Below, piece by piece: positions 7,571 to 15,738 of a stretch of DNA of 64,000 nt. Below the pieces are notes generated by a model. It was not told the DNA's origin, did no database searches, and saw only the letters and a program-made list of their open reading frames with translations. Origin of the DNA: Mycolicibacterium aubagnense (lineage in GTDB: Bacteria > Actinomycetota > Actinomycetes > Mycobacteriales > Mycobacteriaceae); the NCBI RefSeq assembly GCF_010730955.1, contig NZ_AP022577.1:4092001-4156000 (forward strand), read 5' to 3'. The position numbers were made by a program, and so were the translations under genes. Every line of letters begins with the position of its first letter. The first letter of the stretch is position 1.

Positions 7571-8278
7571 CTAGACGGTGGTCGTTGGGCCCACGTAGGA
7601 CAGCACCACGTCAGATTGATCGGTCTGCCGCGTCAGCGTCGCATACGAGCGGATGAAGGACTGGCCCACGCACCCATCGATCTTGACGTGAAAGTCGCTG
7701 ATCATCACCCAGGGGTTGGCGCCTTTGAATTCCTTCTTGTTGACCGGGACCACGATCACGAAGCCGGGTTTGAGCCCGACGGTGATCACGCCGTTGACCG
7801 GCGTGGAGATCACCGGCAGGATCGCGGCCGGCACGGCACCAAGCGGCCCGGACAGCCCGACCGACGTCGTCACGCCGGTACTACCGGCCATCGTTACGCC
7901 GTTCGAGGTGCTCATGTCGATGCCGCAACCGATCTCATAACCGACTTCGAGCAGTCCGTGCGGCTCCTCGGGCCCGACCAGCGATGCGGCGAAGATGCCG
8001 CTGGCGAGATATTCGCGTGACGATACCGCTGACGTCAGCGGCGCCACCGGCACCTGGGACTCGTCCCTGGCGCCGAGCGTCAAGGTCCAGCCGTCGGGCG
8101 TGTTGACGGTGGCTGGAGCGCCCGAGGCGACCTTCCCGTCTCCCGGTGGGGTGGCGTCGGGGGCGGCAGCCGGGTCGGCGTCGGGACTGGCGCTTGCCGG
8201 CGGGGTCAGCGGCGCGGTGACCACAACGCAGACAGCGACTACCGCAACACGGCGGAAAAGTGCCCGAATCGGGTTCAC
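7571..8278 (-). CDS. MspA-family porin (first copy)
   Basis: A 235-aa exported protein of the MspA outer-membrane porin family. N-terminal signal peptide (basic RR then VAVVAVCVVVTAPL, cut near ASA), a Pro/Ala-rich linker to about residue 55, then the MspA beta-domain with the family segments TPDGWTLTLGARDE, SSREYLASGIF, EVGYEIGCGI and DGCVGQSFIRSYATL. Two cysteines (GCGI and DGCVG) recur in all three porins here. The GTG at 8278 was chosen because the signal peptide begins there; TACCGT 7 nt upstream could be a leaderless -10 box. It stands apart from the two porins at 12-13.5 kb and is the most divergent of the three. Confidence 0.82.
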   Translation of the reverse strand: MNPIRALFRRVAVVAVCVVVTAPLTPPASASPDADPAAAPDATPPGDGKVASGAPATVNTPDGWTLTLGARDESQVPVAPLTSAVSSREYLASGIFAASLVGPEEPHGLLEVGYEIGCGIDMSTSNGVTMAGSTGVTTSVGLSGPLGAVPAAILPVISTPVNGVITVGLKPGFVIVVPVNKKEFKGANPWVMISDFHVKIDGCVGQSFIRSYATLTRQTDQSDVVLSYVGPTTTV

Positions 8279-8435
8279 GGCCGCAACGGTAAGCGGCTGA
8301 CGATTTACTTGAGGGCCAACGCGTTCCACCGAAATTCGAGTTGTTCCGTATTTGTGATCGACACGCGACATCGACGCGCCAGGGTAAAGGGGCATACCGT
8401 GGGAGGGATCAGTCAGTTCGGCGCGAGGAAGAACC

Positions 8436-8678
8436 ATGAAGCGCAAGTGGGTGCCCCGGTTGGCGGCCTGTGCGTTCGGCGTTCTCGGCGTGACGGCCAC
8501 GGGCGGCCTGGCCCAGGCGCAGCCCGACCCGTCGTTGCCCATCGTGCCGTCGATCATCGATCAGTTGGTGACCTCGACTCCAGCGCTGTCGGTGGACCCG
8601 CGCGATGAGGGCGGGACCGTGTCCCGATGGGGCGGCATCGGCATGATCTGCCAGAACCTGAACGTTCGCTGCCGCTGA
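8436..8678 (+). CDS. Small exported protein, 80 aa
   Basis: Starts with ATG preceded by GAGGAAG at good spacing. Residues 1-27 are a signal peptide (MKRKWVPRL then ACAFGVLGVTA, cut after AQA). The mature domain of about 53 residues contains PDPSLPIVPSIIDQLVT and ends GMICQNLNVRCR with two cysteines near the C-terminus. This resembles a small mycobacterial exported family of unknown function that I recall only by pattern. Divergent from the porin gene. Confidence 0.75.
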   Translation: MKRKWVPRLAACAFGVLGVTATGGLAQAQPDPSLPIVPSIIDQLVTSTPALSVDPRDEGGTVSRWGGIGMICQNLNVRCR

Positions 8679-8693
8679 CAGGCGGCCGAAGCG

Positions 8694-11222
8694 CTAGGGC
8701 GCGGCGGTCACCACGACCTGAATGACGCCCGTGTCGGTGTCCGATGCGATCACCAGTGTCGGTGCGTTGGCGGGTGAGACCACGTGGCCGCCGGTGACGG
8801 CCACCGTGTACCCGTTCGGGTATGCGACGGCCGGCACCGAAATGGTGCTCTGTGCGCCGACCGCGAAGTTGCCCGACGTGTCCGCCTTGGCCGTCGAGTA
8901 GCTGAAGGTGAAGGCCCCGTTGGTATTTGAGAAGCCGAGCGGGGTGCCGGAGACCGCCTGCGGATACGGTGCGGCCAGGGTCTGCAGGCTGGTGGTGTTG
9001 ACGTTGCTGCCCGTCGGTGGCAGGGCCGGGTTGTAGACCACCGACTCACCGTTGGTGCTGCCGCTGGTGGTGATGTCACCGACCCCGGAGTAGGCCCACT
9101 CCGACCAGCTCATCAAATACCCTGCGGCAGCGCTCATTTCGGCCTGTAGGTCCGATGGCGCGTTGGAGGCGCCGAACTCGTCCATGAACACCGGCATGTT
9201 GTTGGCCTTGCCATAGGCGTTCGCGGTGCTGGCCTGCTGATTCGCCAGCCAGCCGCAGATGCTGCTGGTGGCCGACCCGGCGCAGTAATCATGAAATGCC
9301 AGAACCACATTCGCGTCGTTGATGGTGCCCAGCTGGACTGGCGCGCCGAGGATCGCGGGTATTTCGGAAACCGCGGGGTTGGCCGGTTCGACAAACAGTG
9401 CGGTGTTCGGATCCACGGCCCGGATGGCCGCGGCCACCTGGTTGTACATCGGCGTCAGCTGTTGGTCCGCGTAGAACGGGCTGCCCAGCAGCGTCGGCAA
9501 CCACGAGGTGCCCGGGAAGGGCTCGTTCATGATGTCGTAGCCGATGACGCTGTTGTTGCCGGCGACCGCGGCGGCGACTGTTTCCCAGGCCTTCGCGTAG
9601 TTGTCCTCGAGCCCGTTTCCGTTGGCGGCGTTCGAGTTGTTCCAGAAACTGTCCCACGCCGTGGTTTCGGCGGGGTTCAGGTAGTAACTGCCGGGGAAAC
9701 CGAAGCCCTGGTTGGGCCGTCCACCGGTCTGCGTGGCCCACTCCGGGGCGCCCTCGCCGCCAAGTGATGCGCTGTACAGGTCCTGGTGCATGTCGATGAT
9801 CGTGTAGATGCCGTGTGCGGCGAGCATCTGGACGGTCTGCTGGATCGACGTGACGTACGCGGCGTCGTACACGCCGGGCTCGGGCTCGACGCCGGCCCAG
9901 ATGACACCCAGCCGCACCACGTTGAAGCCGTTGGCTGCCAGGAATGCGGCGTCGTCCGCGCTGAATCCGCTGGCCGACGGTTCGTACGGCGCCAGCTTGT
10001 ACACCTCGTTGAAGCCGTGCAACAGCACGACCTGCCCGTCGCTGTTGGTCAGCCAGACGCCGGTCGGCGTGACCGACAGCATGGAGCTGTTCGCGCCGGC
10101 CTGGATGAGCACCGCACCCGTACCGGACGTGCCGACCGCACCGTGGTTGCCCAGCAGGCCCGCGGTGCCGCCCGCGCCACCGAGCGCCGGCAGGCCGGTG
10201 GAACCGCCACCGACGCCGCTGTTTCCGGCGTCTCCGCCGGTACCGCCGATGCCCAGAACGAAGGTGCCGTTGCCGCCGTTCCCGCCGCGGCCACCGTCGG
10301 CGCCGTCGCCCCCTTGGCCACCGCCGCCGCCGGCGCCGAACAGCAGACCGGCACCGTTTCCGCCCTTGCCGCCGAACCCGCCCGTCCCGCCGGCCTGCGC
10401 ACCGCCATCGCCCCCTCGTCCGCCGATACCCATCAGAAGGCCGCCCGCGCCACCGTTTCCGCCAGAGGAGCCTGCGCCGCCCGCTCCGCCCCGTCCGCCA
10501 TTGCCGAGCAGTCCCGCCGCGCCGCCGTTGCCTCCTGAAATCCCGGCCTGGGTGCTGTCCCAGCCCGCTCCGCCGTCACCGACCAGCCAGCCGCCGGCAG
10601 TGCCGTTCGGCGCGCCGACGGTGCCGGTGCGGCCGTTGCCGATCACGTAGGTGCCGGCCAGTCGGTTGATGACACCGTCCACGCCCTGCCCGAGTGGACT
10701 GTTGATCCAGCCTTCGAGGCCGGTGCGCAGCGGGTTGTAGATCAGCGCCTGGAACCACGCGGCCGGATTGTTCGGCGGGGCCGGTACGGCTGTCGGTGCC
10801 GCCGGGGTCACGGTCGAGGGAAGTGCCGCGGCGGCAACGGTCGTGCTGGTGGCGGTGGTTTGCGCGGCGACGGGGCTGGCGTGGCTCGTCTTCGGCGCGC
10901 TCGGGGTGGCTGCCGAAGTCGTGGCTGGTTTGGGTTTCGCGGCAACGGGATTCGGCGTGTGATGGCTCGAGTGATCCGCTGCCGTGCCCTGGGCGGACTC
11001 GGTTTTGGCGGTCGGGTTGGCCGGCCGGTCGGCGCGCTTGGTCGAGCTGTCGCTCGCGGCGTGCGGTGTGGAACTGGCAGTCGAGCCCTTCGGGCTGCCG
11101 GCCGCATCGTGGCCGGAACCGTTGTCGGCGTATGCGACCGCGGTCCCGCTGGTCAGCGCTGCCCAGATGCCGAGGGCCCCTGCCAATCCGCCGACGCCGC
11201 ACAGACCGGCGCTTACCGTCAT
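8694..11222 (-). CDS. Exported PGRS-type glycine-rich protein fused to a GH5 glycoside hydrolase
   Basis: 842 aa. Residues 1-31 look like an export signal ([21 protein letters not shown]). 35-150 is a Ser/Thr/Pro/Ala linker. 152-220 matches the region that precedes PGRS domains in PE_PGRS proteins ([26 protein letters not shown]). 205-365 is a PGRS-like GGAGG/GNGG repeat. 385-715 is a GH5/endoglycoceramidase-type barrel: [15 protein letters not shown] (471-481), acid/base Glu567 in YDIMNEPF, nucleophile Glu682 in FMDEFGA, and WSEWAYSG. 735-842 is a beta-sandwich C-terminal domain. There is no PE domain. Probably a surface enzyme acting on a glycan or glycolipid. A TATACA box 6 nt before the ATG suggests a leaderless mRNA. 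Confidence 0.85.
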   Translation of the reverse strand: MTVSAGLCGVGGLAGALGIWAALTSGTAVAYADNGSGHDAAGSPKGSTASSTPHAASDSSTKRADRPANPTAKTESAQGTAADHSSHHTPNPVAAKPKPATTSAATPSAPKTSHASPVAAQTTATSTTVAAAALPSTVTPAAPTAVPAPPNNPAAWFQALIYNPLRTGLEGWINSPLGQGVDGVINRLAGTYVIGNGRTGTVGAPNGTAGGWLVGDGGAGWDSTQAGISGGNGGAAGLLGNGGRGGAGGAGSSGGNGGAGGLLMGIGGRGGDGGAQAGGTGGFGGKGGNGAGLLFGAGGGGGQGGDGADGGRGGNGGNGTFVLGIGGTGGDAGNSGVGGGSTGLPALGGAGGTAGLLGNHGAVGTSGTGAVLIQAGANSSMLSVTPTGVWLTNSDGQVVLLHGFNEVYKLAPYEPSASGFSADDAAFLAANGFNVVRLGVIWAGVEPEPGVYDAAYVTSIQQTVQMLAAHGIYTIIDMHQDLYSASLGGEGAPEWATQTGGRPNQGFGFPGSYYLNPAETTAWDSFWNNSNAANGNGLEDNYAKAWETVAAAVAGNNSVIGYDIMNEPFPGTSWLPTLLGSPFYADQQLTPMYNQVAAAIRAVDPNTALFVEPANPAVSEIPAILGAPVQLGTINDANVVLAFHDYCAGSATSSICGWLANQQASTANAYGKANNMPVFMDEFGASNAPSDLQAEMSAAAGYLMSWSEWAYSGVGDITTSGSTNGESVVYNPALPPTGSNVNTTSLQTLAAPYPQAVSGTPLGFSNTNGAFTFSYSTAKADTSGNFAVGAQSTISVPAVAYPNGYTVAVTGGHVVSPANAPTLVIASDTDTGVIQVVVTAAP

Positions 11223-11228
11223 GGGTTC

Positions 11229-11234
11229 TGTATA
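11229..11234 (-). promoter_or_regulatory. -10 box TATACA (leaderless promoter of the PGRS-GH5 gene)
   Basis: TATACA on the reverse strand lies 6 nt before the ATG at 11222; the intervening bases contain no ribosome binding site and there is no alternative upstream ATG or GTG before an in-frame stop. Confidence 0.5.
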
Positions 11235-11344
11235 CGGGACGGCTGCGTGCGTTGTGGCCGAAATGACGTGGCTGTGTGATTGTCAGATCGCGTGGGCCGG
11301 CGGGAGCGGTTCGCGCCTGGGTCGACGTCAGTCAGGTGGCACAG

Positions 11345-11386
11345 ACGATTTGGGCCCGTCAACCGGAGTTGACGGGCCCAAATCGT
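11345..11386 (-). terminator. Strong hairpin terminator after the porin operon
   Basis: A perfect 19-bp inverted repeat (arm ACGATTTGGGCCCGTCAAC) around a CGGA loop, beginning 5 bp beyond the stop of the 12125-11391 gene. On the reverse strand no U-tract follows, as in many mycobacterial terminators; on the forward strand TTTGTTC follows. Confidence 0.8.
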
Positions 11387-11390
11387 TTGT

Positions 11391-12125
11391 TCAGTTAGCC
11401 GGTGCCGGTGCAGGCGGCGGCACCGGTGCTCCCGGTGCAACCGGGGGGTCTGGCGGCTCGTAGTACTGCGCCAGCCCCGGCGGGATGTTGGTCCCCGGTG
11501 GGGGCGCAGTGCCCGGGAGCGCTTCGCCCAGCTGTTGCTGATTCCACTGGCTCAGCGACCCACCCCGCAGGCGGCCGTCGTGGTACATGTCGACGAACCG
11601 GTTGAGCCACTGGTGCGGGCTGCTGTCGGCGTTCTCCTGGCCGGGGTCGACGCCGAATTCCTCGCACTTACCGGGTGCCGACGGCTTGATGCATTGCTGC
11701 ACGCCGTAGGCGTTGTTGAACGGGTTGAGGTTCGGCACCGCGCCGGGGTCGGCGCCCGGCTTCGACGGCGCCGCGTTCTGGCCCAGCACGGTGTTGGCCG
11801 TCAGACCTGACGTACTGGTCGGGACACCCAGCAGGCCGGCGTTCGGATTGATCGTCGGATCGGTGTTGCTGGTGCGTTGCCCGAGGAGGTTCAGACCCTC
11901 GGGACCCAGCGGAGCGCCGAGGACCGGCACCTGGGCATCTGCCATGGGTGCCGGACCCAGGACCGCGGCCGCCTGTGCCGCGATCCCATCCGTCTTGTCA
12001 TCGTGACCTGGCGTCGGAATCGGGTCATTCCAGTCCGCGGAAGCCGCGCCGGCGAAGGCGATGGACGCCGCGGTGGCGATCACGCCCACCGCCGCGGCTT
12101 TGCCCATCAATTTGCTGCCGATCAT
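11391..12125 (-). CDS. Exported Pro-rich protein translationally coupled to a porin
   Basis: A 244-aa protein: signal peptide (MIGSKLMGKAAAVGVIATAASIAFAGAASA by positions 1-30), then low-complexity Gly/Pro/Asn sequence and, near residues 140-205, a denser part with two cysteines (VQQCIKPSAPGKCEEFG) and an amphipathic HQWLNRFVDMYHDGRL. The tail is PAPPPAP-rich. Its ATG overlaps the stop of the upstream MspA porin by one base (TAATG), so it is almost certainly co-translated with the porin. No recognised domain; an accessory factor for porin placement is speculation. Confidence 0.75.
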   Translation of the reverse strand: MIGSKLMGKAAAVGVIATAASIAFAGAASADWNDPIPTPGHDDKTDGIAAQAAAVLGPAPMADAQVPVLGAPLGPEGLNLLGQRTSNTDPTINPNAGLLGVPTSTSGLTANTVLGQNAAPSKPGADPGAVPNLNPFNNAYGVQQCIKPSAPGKCEEFGVDPGQENADSSPHQWLNRFVDMYHDGRLRGGSLSQWNQQQLGEALPGTAPPPGTNIPPGLAQYYEPPDPPVAPGAPVPPPAPAPAN

Positions 12126-12778
12126 TAGACCGACTTGGTGATGCCGTAGTACGCCACGATGTCGTCGGTGTCGGTGGTGGAGCTGGTGAGCACCGCGTAG
12201 GACCGCAGGAACGACTGGCCGACACAGCCGTCAACCTTGATGTGGGTGTCCTTCAGGGTGACGCGCACCGGCGCCGACTTGAAGGTCTTCTTGTCGACCG
12301 GCACCTGGGTCACCGTGCCCGGCTTCGGGTGGATTTCCAGGGTGCCCGACAGCGGGAAGGTGACGCTGGTCGGGATGGCGCCGGTGAACAGGTTGGCGCT
12401 ACCGGTGGTGACACCGGCCTGGCCGATCAGACGGATCTGGCCGAGCTCGATGCCGCAGCCGATCTGGTAGCCGGCCTCCAGCGTGCCGCCGGTGAGCTTG
12501 GTCTTGCCGCCACCGGTGACGGTGCCGGAGAAGGTGCCGCCGACGAGGTATTCGCGGGAGGACACGGCGGTGGTGAGCGGCGCGATCGGCAGTTCGGTCT
12601 CATTGTCGGCCTTGACGGTCAGGACCCAGCCGTCGGGCGAGGTGACGGTGGCCGGATCGTCGGAGGCGACGACGCCGGTGTCCACCGGCGGGCCGTCGGG
12701 GTCGGCCATGGCGGCCGGCGCAGCGATTGCCGGCAGCAGCATGCACGCTGCGGCCATTACAGCGGAACGTTTCAACAT
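12125..12778 (-). CDS. MspA-family porin (second copy)
   Basis: 217 aa with a clean signal peptide (MLKRSAVMAAACMLLPAIAA, cut after AMA) and the MspA domain: SPDGWVLTVKADNETELPIAPLT split over the first strand region, SSREYLVGGTFSG, GGTLEAGYQIGCGIE, HPKPGTVTQVPVDKKTF and DGCVGQSFLRSYAVLTS. MspA porins are octameric outer-membrane channels for small hydrophilic solutes. Cysteines in GCGI and DGCVG are shared with the neighbours and absent from classical MspA as I remember it. It sits 71 bp downstream of the third porin and overlaps the next gene by one base. Confidence 0.88.
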   Translation of the reverse strand: MLKRSAVMAAACMLLPAIAAPAAMADPDGPPVDTGVVASDDPATVTSPDGWVLTVKADNETELPIAPLTTAVSSREYLVGGTFSGTVTGGGKTKLTGGTLEAGYQIGCGIELGQIRLIGQAGVTTGSANLFTGAIPTSVTFPLSGTLEIHPKPGTVTQVPVDKKTFKSAPVRVTLKDTHIKVDGCVGQSFLRSYAVLTSSTTDTDDIVAYYGITKSV

Positions 12779-12849
12779 GGTGGTGGCAAGCCCTTCATCA
12801 GTTCAGGTTTGGTTGGAGGTGTTTGGACTGCAACGAACTGGATCGCTGC

Positions 12850-13524
12850 TTAGACGGACTTGGTGACGCCCAGGTAGGTGATCACGTCGTCGGTGTTGTC
12901 CGTGGAGCTCGTCAGCGTGGCGTACGAGCGGATGAAGGACTGGCCGGCGCACTGGTCGGTCTTGATCCGCACACCGGTGATGCTGATGCGGGTCGAGGTG
13001 CCCTTGAAGGACTTCTTGTCGATCGCCACGGTCGTCACGGTGCCGGGCTTGAGGTAAATCTTGCCCTGCAAGCTCAGACCGGCCTGCCACGTCGGGCCGG
13101 TCAGACCGATACCCGGGGTGAAGGACGCACCGGGGTTGATCTCTTCTTCATCGTTGATGATGCCGCAGCCGATCTGCTCGCCGGCTTCCAACGTGCCGCC
13201 GGTGAGCTTGGTCTTGCCGCCGCCGGTGATGGAGCCGGTGAAGGTGCCCGCCACCCAGTACTCACGCGAGGTGATGGCGGTGGTCAGCGGGGCGACCGGA
13301 AGCTGGGTCTCGTTGGTGCCGATGACCTGCAGGTGCCAGCCGTCGGGGGTGTCCAGGACACCGGCCGGACCGGACGGAACGGCGCCCACCCCGGGGGGCG
13401 GCGGGCCGGGGTCACCGGCGGTCTGCACGACGGGTTCGGCCGGCGGGTCGGCCAAGGCCAACGGCGCGGTGCCGACCGGTAGCACCACGCAAAGGGCTGC
13501 CAACATGGCAATACGGTTCGACAT
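12850..13524 (-). CDS. MspA-family porin (third copy)
   Basis: 224 aa. Signal peptide (MSNRIAMLAALCVVLPVGTA, cut after ALA), Pro-rich linker (PGPPPPGVGAVPSGP), then the MspA domain with TPDGWHLQVIGTNETQLPV, TSREYWVAGTFTG, GGTLEAGEQIGCGI, YLKPGTVTTVAIDKKSF and CAGQSFIRSYATLTSS. Closely related to the second copy, so a tandem duplication. An acidic insert (NDEEEINPG) follows the first cysteine and may lie at the pore mouth. First gene of the porin-porin-exported protein operon; upstream sequence holds a possible regulatory inverted repeat. Confidence 0.88.
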   Translation of the reverse strand: MSNRIAMLAALCVVLPVGTAPLALADPPAEPVVQTAGDPGPPPPGVGAVPSGPAGVLDTPDGWHLQVIGTNETQLPVAPLTTAITSREYWVAGTFTGSITGGGKTKLTGGTLEAGEQIGCGIINDEEEINPGASFTPGIGLTGPTWQAGLSLQGKIYLKPGTVTTVAIDKKSFKGTSTRISITGVRIKTDQCAGQSFIRSYATLTSSTDNTDDVITYLGVTKSV

Positions 13525-13938
13525 GGTGATGTGCGCGCCTCTCGTTATTTGGGAGTTACAGCGTTCCTGTGATCGCTGTAGTTGCTGAATTTGTGTCGCT
13601 GCGGAGCATCTAATGGACGGGTTGCCGGACGGTTAACGGACCGCAAAAACTTGCCCCTCCGTTATCAACCAGTGGGCGACTGGCAAATACGCGTGTATTG
13701 GTGGAGGTATTTGTCGTGGTCGGTGACTACTGAACGCCCTGATCAGGCAGTGTGATCTGGGTCATTCATCTTGGCATGCCATGTAACCGACTGTGACTGG
13801 AAATCGTCAGTTTGGTTTCTGTTAACCAATTGGCCATCTACACGCCCGACCGTGGGAACGTCGAACGCCAAGCGTCCGTCATAACCAGGCGGGCACAATG
13901 TCTCTGGTGGACGCGGCGCGAATGACTTGGAGGAAACG
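13525..13938. other. 414-bp non-coding divergent region upstream of the porin operon
   Basis: No credible gene. It contains TACAGCG-N10-CGCTGTA at 13557-13580, inside the likely porin leader, CAAATAC-N16-GTATTTG at 13684-13713, and a degenerate CRP-like TGTGA-N6-TCATT at about 13750-13765. The base composition is clearly lower in GC than the flanking genes. Promoters for both directions must lie here but I cannot fix their -10 boxes. Confidence 0.6.
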
Positions 13939-14460
13939 GTGAAGTCTTCACACGCCTGGATGAGGTTCGCGGCAGCGGGCGCAATCGTCTTGGGCGCCGG
14001 GGTATTTGGGCAGCCCTCGGCCGAGGCCGACCCCGATGCCCCAGCCCCGGTGGATGCCAGTGCCTCGGTGCAGTCGACCGGTGTCACCTCGGCGGGCGCC
14101 GATCCGGCCGCCGTCGCCGCGTGTTCGCAGTTCGCGTCTGCGCTCGACAACGCGGCCGACGGCTATGGCGCCTTCGCCGACGACCTGGAGAACAACGACC
14201 CGTACATCGGTCAGAGCAACGCGGCGGGCCGGTCCAGCTTGCAGACGTCGGCGAAGGTCGCCATGGACGCCGCAAACACCCCGGGCCTGTCGCCGGAGAT
14301 TGCCGACCCGATGCGGTCGTGGTCAGTCGGTGCCGCCAAGTTGTTCGTCAAGATGGGCATCGGGATGACGGGCTCGACCCTGGACAGCACAGCGACCGAG
14401 GTCAACACCAATGCCGAGGCGGTCCAGCGCGGCTGCGCCGCGGCCGGCACTCACGCCTGA
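13939..14460 (+). CDS. Exported protein, 173 aa, unknown function
   Basis: GTG start at 13939 with GGAGG 5 nt upstream. Signal peptide (MRFAAAGAIVLGAGVFG within residues 7-23, cut near AEA), Ala/Pro linker, then an alpha-helical domain from about residue 55 (AACSQFASALDNAADGYGAFADDLENND) to a C-terminal cysteine (QRGCAAAG). The two cysteines flanking the helical domain would be able to pair. It is 25 bp upstream of a PknH-sensor-type lipoprotein, and likely co-transcribed. I have seen this pattern in mycobacterial secreted proteins but cannot name it. Confidence 0.75.
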   Translation: MKSSHAWMRFAAAGAIVLGAGVFGQPSAEADPDAPAPVDASASVQSTGVTSAGADPAAVAACSQFASALDNAADGYGAFADDLENNDPYIGQSNAAGRSSLQTSAKVAMDAANTPGLSPEIADPMRSWSVGAAKLFVKMGIGMTGSTLDSTATEVNTNAEAVQRGCAAAGTHA

Positions 14461-14485
14461 CCGCACACCCCTAAATAAGGAACCC

Positions 14486-15184
14486 GTGAAGCGACACGCT
14501 TTCGGCGTCGCCGTGCTGTGCCTGACGCTGGCCGCCTGCGGCGGCAATAACGGCACACCGAAGCCCGCCACCCCGTCTGTGGTTGCCGAGTCCAGCATCG
14601 ACAACCTGCTGCTGACCCCGGACGAGCTGAACAAGACGATGGGTACCACCGGCATGGTGGGGCGTCCGCCGAATGACGGCATGGACGACAACCACAACCT
14701 GCTGCCGAACCTGAACTGCCTCGGTGTCTGGCAGATCGCCGAGTCCGCCATCTACTCGAAGGACGGTAAGGACGCCAAGAGCGGCCAAGACTGGACGGCC
14801 GTGCGGCGTCAGACGCTGCGGGTCCCCGACACCGATCAGTGGGACTACCTGGCCGCACAGTCGGTCGTTTACTTCCCGACGTCCCAGTCGGCTCGCGACC
14901 TCTTCAACCGGTCGGCTGAGCGGTGGGCCAAGTGCACCAACCATCACGTCAACATCCGGCTCAACGACAAGCCGCTGCCGAAGTGGCTGTCCGGCGACTT
15001 GGAGCGCACCGACACCAAGCTGGCGATGCCGATCACCCGGGGCACCGGGCCCGAAACCCGTTGGTGCCAACATGTTTTGCAGCTGGTCTCGAACCTGATC
15101 ATCGACGTCGAGGCATGCACCCCCAAGGCGCCGGTGACGGCGGCCGCTGACATCGCCACGAAGATCCAGGCCGGCGTTCACTAA
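14486..15184 (+). CDS. Lipoprotein with PknH-type sensor domain
   Basis: 232 aa from GTG at 14486 (AAGGA upstream). Lipobox LTLAACGG with the lipidated cysteine at about residue 18. The mature protein fits the extracellular sensor domain of kinase PknH (found also in lipoproteins such as LppH/LpqQ): LLLTPDELNKTMGTTGM at the start, paired cysteines (LNCLGVW, WAKCTNHHV, RWCQHVLQLV, VEACTPKAP), and the FPTSQSARDLFNRSAERWA helix. Function of these free sensor lipoproteins is unknown; they probably bind a cell-envelope ligand. Second gene after the exported 173-aa protein. Confidence 0.82.
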   Translation: MKRHAFGVAVLCLTLAACGGNNGTPKPATPSVVAESSIDNLLLTPDELNKTMGTTGMVGRPPNDGMDDNHNLLPNLNCLGVWQIAESAIYSKDGKDAKSGQDWTAVRRQTLRVPDTDQWDYLAAQSVVYFPTSQSARDLFNRSAERWAKCTNHHVNIRLNDKPLPKWLSGDLERTDTKLAMPITRGTGPETRWCQHVLQLVSNLIIDVEACTPKAPVTAAADIATKIQAGVH

Positions 15185-15238
15185 CCGGATCGTCCCGCTG
15201 GTTGCACCATCCCGGTCACGGCGCGTGGCCTCGTGGTC

Positions 15239-15244
15239 TATGGT
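15239..15244 (+). promoter_or_regulatory. -10 box TATGGT (leaderless promoter)
   Basis: TATGGT lies exactly 6 nt before the ATG at 15251, with no ribosome binding site between them. Confidence 0.55.
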
Positions 15245-15250
15245 CGCGCC

Positions 15251-15691
15251 ATGGCAGTCAGCGCGTCGCACGAAGTGACCATCGAGGCAACCCCTGAAGA
15301 GATCATGGACGTCATCGCAGACCTTGCGCAGACACCCGTGTGGTCACCGCAGTACACCAAGGCCGAGGTCCTCGACACCTACGAAAACGGTCGGCCGAAG
15401 CAGGCCAAGATGACCATCAAGGCGGCCGGCATGGCCGACGATCAGATCCTCGAGTACACCTGGACCGACCTGACGGGCAGCTGGGTGCTGATCCGCTCGT
15501 CGTCGCTCAAGAAGCAGGAAGCGCGTTACACACTGACCCCGGCCGGCGACAAGACCAAGGTGAAGTTCGAGATCACCGTCGACCCGGTGGTGCCGATCCC
15601 GGGCTTCCTGCTGAAGCGCAGCGTCAGCGGTGGCGCCGAGACGGCCACCGAGGGGCTGAAAAAGTTCATGGCCAAGAACAAGAAGGGCTGA
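15251..15691 (+). CDS. SRPBCC-family protein (Rv0854-like)
   Basis: 146 aa with a START/SRPBCC lipid-binding fold: VTIEATPEEIMDVIADLAQTPVWSP at the N-terminus is the usual first strand and two helices, followed by antiparallel strands and a long C-terminal helix (ETATEGLKKFMAKNKK). These small proteins bind hydrophobic ligands in a cavity. It precedes far and another SRPBCC protein, the order seen at Rv0854-Rv0857 in M. tuberculosis as I recall it. ATG chosen because a TATGGT box sits 6 nt upstream. Confidence 0.82.
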   Translation: MAVSASHEVTIEATPEEIMDVIADLAQTPVWSPQYTKAEVLDTYENGRPKQAKMTIKAAGMADDQILEYTWTDLTGSWVLIRSSSLKKQEARYTLTPAGDKTKVKFEITVDPVVPIPGFLLKRSVSGGAETATEGLKKFMAKNKKG

Positions 15692-15726
15692 CGCACACCG
15701 GGATTCAGCTGCTTCGACCCATGGGC

Positions 15727-15732
15727 TAACGT
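15727..15732 (+). promoter_or_regulatory. -10 box TAACGT (leaderless promoter of far)
   Basis: TAACGT is 6 nt before the ATG at 15739; no Shine-Dalgarno sequence is present. Confidence 0.5.
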
Positions 15733-15738
15733 CGCGGG

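Noticed and set aside
10200-10560. Short-period repeats that could look like a CRISPR array
   Set aside because: The periodic GCC-rich units vary in length and code for the PGRS glycine repeat; no regular spacers or cas genes are present. No CRISPR array seen in the window.
9808-10650. 280-codon Pro-rich forward frame with repeated PPAPP motifs
   Set aside because: Antisense image of the GGxGGx PGRS repeat on the other strand; glycine codons read in reverse give proline/alanine.
13750-13765. CRP-like box TGTGA-N6-TCATT before the exported protein gene
   Set aside because: The second half-site matches only 3 of 5 bases, so it is not reported as a CRP site; the perfect one is at 56219.
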